Shown one piece after another: positions 57,841 to 64,000 of a stretch of 64,000 nt of DNA. The notes under the pieces were generated by a model that saw nothing but the letters and a program-made list of their open reading frames with translations, was not told the DNA's origin and did not search any database. The DNA comes from Gambelia wislizenii (lineage: Eukaryota; Chordata; Lepidosauria; Squamata; Crotaphytidae). Within the stretch, counting starts at the first letter, position 1. Each line of letters starts with the position of its first letter. Location of the stretch: contig JAUMIR010000004.1 of NCBI GenBank assembly GCA_030847615.1, forward strand, positions 233,658,501 through 233,722,500, read 5' to 3'. A program made the translations under genes and the position numbers.

Positions 57841-59153
57841 ACAGTGGCAGGGACTATTTTTCAGCAAGCAATAAAGCCCATAAAATTCAGCCTGCAACAA
57901 GTACAAAATTTTACCATGTTCTTGATCTCTTAACTTATGGTGAATTTCCTCTGGAGGAAAACATCTATGTTTGAAATGCATTGGAAATTTGGAGAGTAAC
58001 TTATAAATAAATTTGTGTTGTGCATCTGATTATTTTTTTTTACTGTCTTTTAATTTTTGATGTTCTCAAGAAATGTTCAACACTCCTAATCCACTTAAAA
58101 TTCTAACTTAGACTGAGTTTTCAAAAAAGTGGTTGTATGACTTGAACCTTCTGATGAGCTCTAAAGAGCTAAGGTTGTTCTAGCTTGTAACTGCATCTTA
58201 ATCTTAATATTCTATTATTAAGAATCTTAATATTCTATTATTAAGAATCTTAATATTAACTCTCCAATATTAACTTTTTATTAAAAGAGTTTTAGCCATA
58301 ACTTTTTAAAAACATTCCCTCCTCCTCTGCAGTGTTTTTGAATTCCTTTTTCAAAATGAGTAAAAAGGAATCTCTGAACCTAGCTGCCTATATTTTGTTT
58401 GAAGGCTTAAGAAGTAGTGAGGAATATGGTTGGATGAGAGGGGCTTGGCTGTAAAGTGTGGCATAGTCACTAGGGAACTTGGGAGATATGATTTATATTT
58501 CACTATACTGGCAGACAGTGTCCTAATTGCCAAAGGCTTCCAGATTTCTAGAGTGTGCTGCTTATAAGACTCTTTCGCTTGGCTAACTGACAGTAAATGA
58601 AAGCTTGAGCACAAATGAAGGTTGCCTGTTTGTGTGAACTGGACGTTTTGAAAATGTGTTTGTAAATAGCTATAGCTGACCCTGGTCTCTTTCCATCCTT
58701 GCTCCCCCTTTCTACCCACCCATCTGTCACAGTGTAGATGTTGTGTACTTAAATACTGTCCGCAGCTGAGCCACAAACACTTCCAACCAATTACATTCAA
58801 AATGAAATGGAAGAGGATTATCTGCTAAGAAGTGTAATGTTCATATCGTTTGAATTTCCAAACAGACTTCTTCCTCCACAAGTAGCTGGGCTTTTATTAC
58901 AGCTAGGATCAACCAAACCTAGGTCCAGCTTCTCAACAACTGAATCTCAAGTTAAATCCCTTAAAGACACTACTGAAAGGCTGAATAATGCTTACTCTGG
59001 GCCCTAATAATTTGCAATGATGTACAGTATTTGTTTCTAGGGTGCCACACTAAAAATGACATTGTGGTAGTTAATGTGATAATCTGTCAGGCTTGGGGAA
59101 TGAGCCCTTAGGATGCAATTCACATGTTAAATTGAAACCAACAGCTTCAATTA
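57841..59153. other. Upstream flank, unassigned apart from a short minisatellite
   Basis: 58197-58259 holds about 2.5 units of a 23-bp AT-rich repeat (AATCTTAATATTCTATTATT...). No gene was recognised. Confidence 0.4.
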
Positions 59154-59386
59154 CAGTCAGCCCTCTGTATCCACAGATTCTACATCCATGGATTCCATCA
59201 GCCATGGCTTGAAAATATTCCCATATATATATATTCCAAAAAGCAATCCCTGTTTTTGCCATTTTATATAAGGAACACTATTATACTATGCTATTGTATG
59301 TAACTGGACTTGAGCATCCAGGGACTTTGGTATCAATGGGGGAGGGGGGCTGGAACCAAACCCCAGTGGATACCAAGGGCCCACTG
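59154..59386. mobile_element. TA-target inverted-repeat element, complete
   Basis: The left end CAGTCAGCCCTCTGTATCCA and the complement of the right end, CAGTGGGCCCTTGGTATCCA, are flanked by TA (59152-59153, 59387-59388). The interior GCCATTTTATATAAGG and GGACTTGAGCATCC is shared with 62077-62295. It is pogo/Tigger-like in size and ends, with no transposase. Confidence 0.87.
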
Positions 59387-59603
59387 TATTCAAATTTAGC
59401 TCAGCCCCCAGTACTTTTGTTTTAGTACTGATGTGTTAATCAGGCTAAACAGTTATTCTGAATTCTGCTCCCAAACCCTCCCTGAGGATTTCTAAACTTT
59501 GGGGGAAAGGGTGGGTAGCCTTACTGTTATATAGCTGCAGCACCCACTAGTGCTAACGGTGAGGAAAAAATATGTTCATGCAGACATGTATAGCAGGTAT
59601 GTT

Positions 59604-59835
59604 TTGTTGTTGTTGTATGCCTTCAAGTAATTTCTGATTTATGGCAGCCCTTAGGTGAACCTGTACACAGGGTTTTCTTGGCAAGATTTTGTTCAGAGGG
59701 GGTTTGTCTTTGCCTTCCTCTCTGGCAGAGAGAATGTGATTTGCCCCAGATCACTCAGTGGGTTTCCATAGCAGAGTGGGGATTCTAATCCTGATCTCCA
59801 GAGTCATAGTTCAAAGCTCAAACCACCAGACGATA
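59604..59835 (-). mobile_element. Sauria-type SINE
   Basis: The plus strand reads TTGTTGTTGTATGCCTTCAA, then GGTTTTCTTGGCAAGATTTT, then CAGATCACTCAGTGGGTTTC and the head complement. Nearly full length. Confidence 0.86.
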
Positions 59836-59919
59836 GCTCTCTAGCAATTCTGTTATTTTTAATAAAGGTGCAGAATTATTAAACAAAAGGACTATGAAGG
59901 ATGTCATACCATTTAGAAA

Positions 59920-60112
59920 CATAAGCGTTGGAAGGAGCCAAACAGGCCATCATGTTCAATCCCTTGCTAAATACAAACTCCGACTAGCCCACCCTGAACA
60001 GATAGCTGCACAGCATCTTTTTGAAGATGTCCAGAGAAAGAGACCCTCCTACCTCTCTAGATAATTGGTTCCATTGCTGAACTGCTCTAATCGTCAAGAA
60101 GTTCCTTCTGTG
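59920..60112 (-). mobile_element. Old CR1 LINE 3' fragment
   Basis: The plus strand reads GTTGGAAGGAGCCAAACAGG and later CAAGAAGTTCCTTCTGTG, the diverged complement of a CR1 end. Confidence 0.68.
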
Positions 60113-62076
60113 TACTTACTCGTATTACCTGCACTGGATTAAGACTCTCAGGGCTACTTTAGCCTATGCCCCTCCAGAGCTTAGCAATGTTAATTTTTCA
60201 ACTATAAATCCCATAACCCCAGCCAGCATGCCTTGTAGCTAGGGGATTCTGGGAACTGTAATACAAAAAAATAACTTTTTCAGATTCTGCCCTGTCCTTC
60301 CACGGTTTTAGCTCCTAACACTCCTAGCAGACACTGCCCCTTCTCATTCCCTCCCTCCTGCACACACAAACACAACTCGTACACATATTTCAGGATAATT
60401 CCACAGGGGAAAATTGATAATTTAGTGGGGTTCTTCCACAGCAAGTGGCTTTCTAACTGCAGTGTCAAGTGCTTGAATGCTTCCCTCCCCCCAGTTTAAC
60501 AAGTAGCTGTTATATTTTCAGAATCTTGATGTGTATTAAGAAATAACATTTCTTAATAAACAAAGCTCAGATTCTCTGCTTGGAGATACAGTGCTTTCAC
60601 ACTAGCCAAGATAGTTTTAAAGTCTGCAACATGCAAGTGACCTCACCGTCCCAGAAGCCTGGACTACAGAGCTCTCAGATCCTCAAGGCTGTATTTCAAA
60701 GGAATAGTTTTTAAAAGCAGTTATGGAAATGGTATTCCACTGTATACTCTGGGAATCCCATTTTCCAGCCTGATGGCTGAAAAGGCCATCACAGAGTGCC
60801 AGGAAAATACCATTTTTTCCATGAGATCCATTCTGCTTCACCCTCCTCCCCCTCTATTTTCCATAACAAAGTGCTATATTGCCTTACACATTTTCTATTA
60901 TAGTTTACGCTGCTCTGGCAAACATCTGCTCATGGTTTTCCCTCAAGCAATTTATAGAATTTGATACTGAACTGGTGGTAACCACTGGTCCTTAAATACT
61001 ATTGCTTCCAAAGTTCCTAACAGATATGCTTGCCAGCCTTCTTGATGAGGAATCAGCCAATGCTCTGAAGTTGGGCAAGAGTGTGCGTGTGAGAGGGAGA
61101 ACTGGCTCTCAGTGAAAGAGGTTGTTATTATTGATTTAAGAGGCACATCTGCACAGACGATTGGCAAGAAAAACTACAGATATATTGTGTAATGTACCAG
61201 CCTTCCTTGTCTTTGCTGCCTTTCGATTATTTCTTTGCTCCCAGCTGTTTGTTCAAAGTTCACAAGACTGAATCACCAGAGTATGTAAGAAGTCTTTGGC
61301 ATCATCTTTAAACAACAACAACCCACTGTTCAGAATCATCAGGGTAATTTTTAAAAGGAATTTAAGGGGGCAGAAGAGCAACAAATAAATGGTAAGGCCA
61401 TTAGGCACTTTTGCCCCACTAGTTATTTTTCATGTCTCCCCTTTACTCATTTTATTTTGTTTATTTAATCATATTTCTAATCTTTAACATGGGTTAAACT
61501 ACTCAAAAGTGAGGATGCACAACAATAATCAAAATAAGCTGCTGTTGTTAAAACAATTGCCTTCTGCTCCCTTTGAGGGGAACAGCAGCTTTATCTGGAA
61601 CTGGAAGAAATATGCTACAATCCGGGGAGGGGGGACCCATGGGTAAAACAGAATCAAAAGGTTTTCTACATAATCAGTTCTATATTGGATTGTGGCAGTG
61701 GTTTCTGGTTTTCAAATATAAGGGAAAGCTCTTTTGACAATGAAGGGGAGTTCACAACAATGGCATGATCAGACAGATTATTAACTAATTGTGTCAAAAC
61801 TAGATTTGGCAGTAGATATTTTGAAAGACATGCAACCTAAGGTATAGGTGCTATTTGACTCACTTACCACATAAGCTAAAATGTAAATAGTAGGAACTGG
61901 AGTAAGGGCAACTGATAGCTGGTCAGTCTTTAGTGACCTTCAGCATGGTCCTGCCAAAGGGCTCTCTGGTGCCAAATTTGACCACTGCCCCTTTCCTGGC
62001 CTGATATTAGTGGCAGTCCCTCACTCATTTCCTGACATGCTTACCAGCTGGGTAGAATTTTCATTATAATCCACTA
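60113..62076. other. Upstream flank, unassigned
   Basis: A dispersed repeat scrap (GGGGATTCTGGGAACTGTAA) lies near 60241. No gene, RNA or named repeat was recognised elsewhere. Confidence 0.3.
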
Positions 62077-62295
62077 CAGTTGGTCTTTTGCATCCACAGA
62101 TTCTCCATCCACAGATTCCACCATCCATAGCTTGAAAATATTTTTTTTCCAAAAAGCAAACCTTGATTTTGCCATTTTATATAAGGGATATCATTTTACT
62201 ATGCCATTGTATGTAACGGGACTTGAGCACCCAAGGATTTTGGTATCCACAGGAGGTCCTAGAACAAAACCCCAGCGGATACCAAGAGCTCACTG
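62077..62295. mobile_element. TA-target inverted-repeat element, complete
   Basis: The left end CAGTTGGTCTTTTGCATCCA and the complement of the right end, CAGTGAGCTCTTGGTATCCG, are flanked by TA (62075-62076, 62296-62297). The interior matches the copy at 59154-59386. Confidence 0.87.
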
Positions 62296-62312
62296 TACAA
62301 GCAGACACTGTC

Positions 62313-62863
62313 TTAGGCTTTGTCTAAACAGGCCAAATGAAATGGCCTCCCCCCATTCCTGTGTCCAGCAGTCCAGACAACACAGAGTTTTTGCCCTGTT
62401 TCTAATCCAAGCTGCCCAGATGATGTCTGGGCAGTTCCAACAAGAATCCAGGGCAAATACCCCTTAAAACAGAGTGGAAACATGGTAAAAATGACTTCAC
62501 CATTTGCTGTAGTTATTCCAAAGAAAACAGTCAGTTCTGTTACCGCAACAGGGGTGGGGTGTCCACACATGCAACCTGTGCAGTGCCTGGCACAACCATT
62601 TCCCAGCCAGGTCACACGCGTCATGTCTGCTGAAGTCATCACAAGGTGCCCAGCCATGTGACCACAGCCAGGTGCTTCATTCCTTCCCTTGGAAGACGCG
62701 GCCAGCACAGGAAAGAGAAGCAACAGTTCATGCAAGAGCCATGGGTGTGAGGACACCCCTCCATTGCCACAATGGGAGGGCAAGTAACGGTGGGGGGGCA
62801 CGGGCCTGGAGTTGGAATACTCCAGCCAGAACATGGAGTATTCTCACCAGGGAAGACAAGCCC
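62313..62863. mobile_element. Possible inverted-repeat element
   Basis: The left AGGCTTTGTCTAAACAGG and the complement of the right, GGGCTTGTCTTCCCTGG, are loosely related. The right portion (GGAGTATTCTCACCAG) recalls the palindromic GAATATTCTGGCCAG near 31327. A 173-codon minus-strand frame fills much of it but resembles no protein I know. Confidence 0.4.
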
Positions 62864-64000
62864 TGTGATTCTCCCAAACCCAATGCTCAACGTCAGCATC
62901 AGGCATTGTTTTTGGGGGATGTTACCCAAAATGCTCCTTGGAAAATTCCAAGAAAATATCGAGTTTCTAATATGTTGAGGAAATTAGCAGCAACTCAACT
63001 TTAGCTATGCGAAAGGGGGTAACAAGGGAAGCTTGCAAACCTTTGTCTACCAGTACTAGTCTGGATAGAATACACACACATGTGAAATTAAGTATGTTTT
63101 TTGTTAAAGAGTTCAAAAATAACACCAGACACACACATTCACACAAAAAAAGCACTCACACAAGGCTATAGAAAGGCAGTAGGAAAAACTTGGATAGAGG
63201 ATTTGTTGGGGGTGATACAACCTGTCCTGGAGTGGATGGAGGAATCTGGGGTGGTCACACAGAGAGACAGAGTGTCCCCTGGAAATCAAGTCTGTGTGGA
63301 CTGAGGGATATTTTTGAGAGTCATTTATACCTCCAAATACACCTGAGGGGCCTGATGTTTCAGGTGAGGAAACAATAGATTTCCTGAGCCTTCATGGATT
63401 GCACAATGAGTGTCCTGATCCTGACAAAAGGTGGGAAAGATGCTAATGTGTTTCTTAATGTCCAGTAATTGGATTTTAAAAGCTTAAGCAAGGGTCTTAA
63501 GGTTTGGAATTAAGGAAAGAAAGTTTCAAAATCAGCAAATACAAAGGTTTCATTTAATCCATTGTCTCCTTTTTTTTTCTGGGAAATGTGCCCTTTTTGG
63601 CTTTTAGTCTTAGGCGCAAAGCATGGCATTCAGCTGTCCTCTTCTCTGAGACCATTCTGCCTTTTCCCTTGTGGAAGGTCACACTGATGAACCAAATTAA
63701 TACGCAATTTCTGAGGTCTCTAGAAGTGAGGTGTAAGTCTCTGGAAGTGGGGTGTAAGCCATGCTTAACGGGGACTCTAAAATGGCAGCCACCTACTGTG
63801 AATCATATTGAATAGCTCAGGCAAATTCTACACAGATTCAAAAGAGTGATCTGTAACTGAATAAACAATACAGCAAATGTACCATGTTGAACAGCATAAG
63901 CAAAGAAGGCTAAAAATGTGGTACAATGAAAATATGAACCATACTTGAAATGCCAAATCTAAAGGAGGACAACTTCAGGTGTGAGCTGTTTACCTTCAAA
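62864..64000. other. Upstream flank, unassigned
   Basis: A near-duplicate pair (TCTAGAAGTGAGGTGTAAG / TCTGGAAGTGGGGTGTAAG) lies at about 63719-63757. No gene was recognised. Confidence 0.3.

Noticed and set aside
62313..62834. 173-codon minus-strand frame
   Set aside because: It fills a probable non-autonomous element, has no recognised domain and lies in unconserved-looking sequence.

Overview
The window is vertebrate nuclear DNA, most likely from a squamate reptile (lizard; an iguanian is plausible but not proven). The only protein-coding gene I can support is NFATC1, on the minus strand. The repeat mix fits a lizard: Sauria-type SINEs with a Bov-B-like tail ending in (CAA)n, a 5S-rRNA-derived SINE, CR1, L2, L1 and a further LINE family, hAT and TA-target DNA transposons, a Helitron, and Penelope-like foldbacks.

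Gene layout, minus strand. A CpG island at about 52.75-53.96 kb holds the first coding exon (53371-53479), which starts with the acidic MTGLE N-terminus made from the second (P2) promoter of NFATC1. A 12.6 kb intron follows. The large regulatory-domain exon (39652-40753) carries the calcineurin docking sites, SP repeats and nuclear localisation signals. A 21.4 kb intron follows. The exon at 18131-18290 begins the Rel-homology DNA-binding domain. All splice junctions have AG/GT borders and compatible phases (1, 2, 0). Later exons were not found in 1-18130 and probably lie beyond the left edge. The P1 first exon was not found in 53.5-64 kb, so that stretch reads as upstream intergenic sequence.

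Everything else is intronic or intergenic and densely packed with mobile elements, many of them nested. The clearest are: a non-autonomous Helitron (14271-14842); a 1.7 kb hAT element with a perfect 8-bp target duplication that later took CR1, SINE and (AT)n insertions (35507-37205); a TA-flanked inverted-repeat element split by a LINE (11658-13420); an L1 interrupted by an inverted-repeat element that itself contains a 66-bp minisatellite (22.79-25.69 kb); and a frameshifted RPS26 processed pseudogene (19752-20095).

The most unusual structure is a 498-bp palindrome (57309-57806) whose two arms each carry a hammerhead-ribozyme-like core, as expected for a Penelope-like element long terminal repeat arranged head to head. 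Boundaries of old repeats are approximate because they were set by eye. Most short open frames in the window are chance or repeat-derived.
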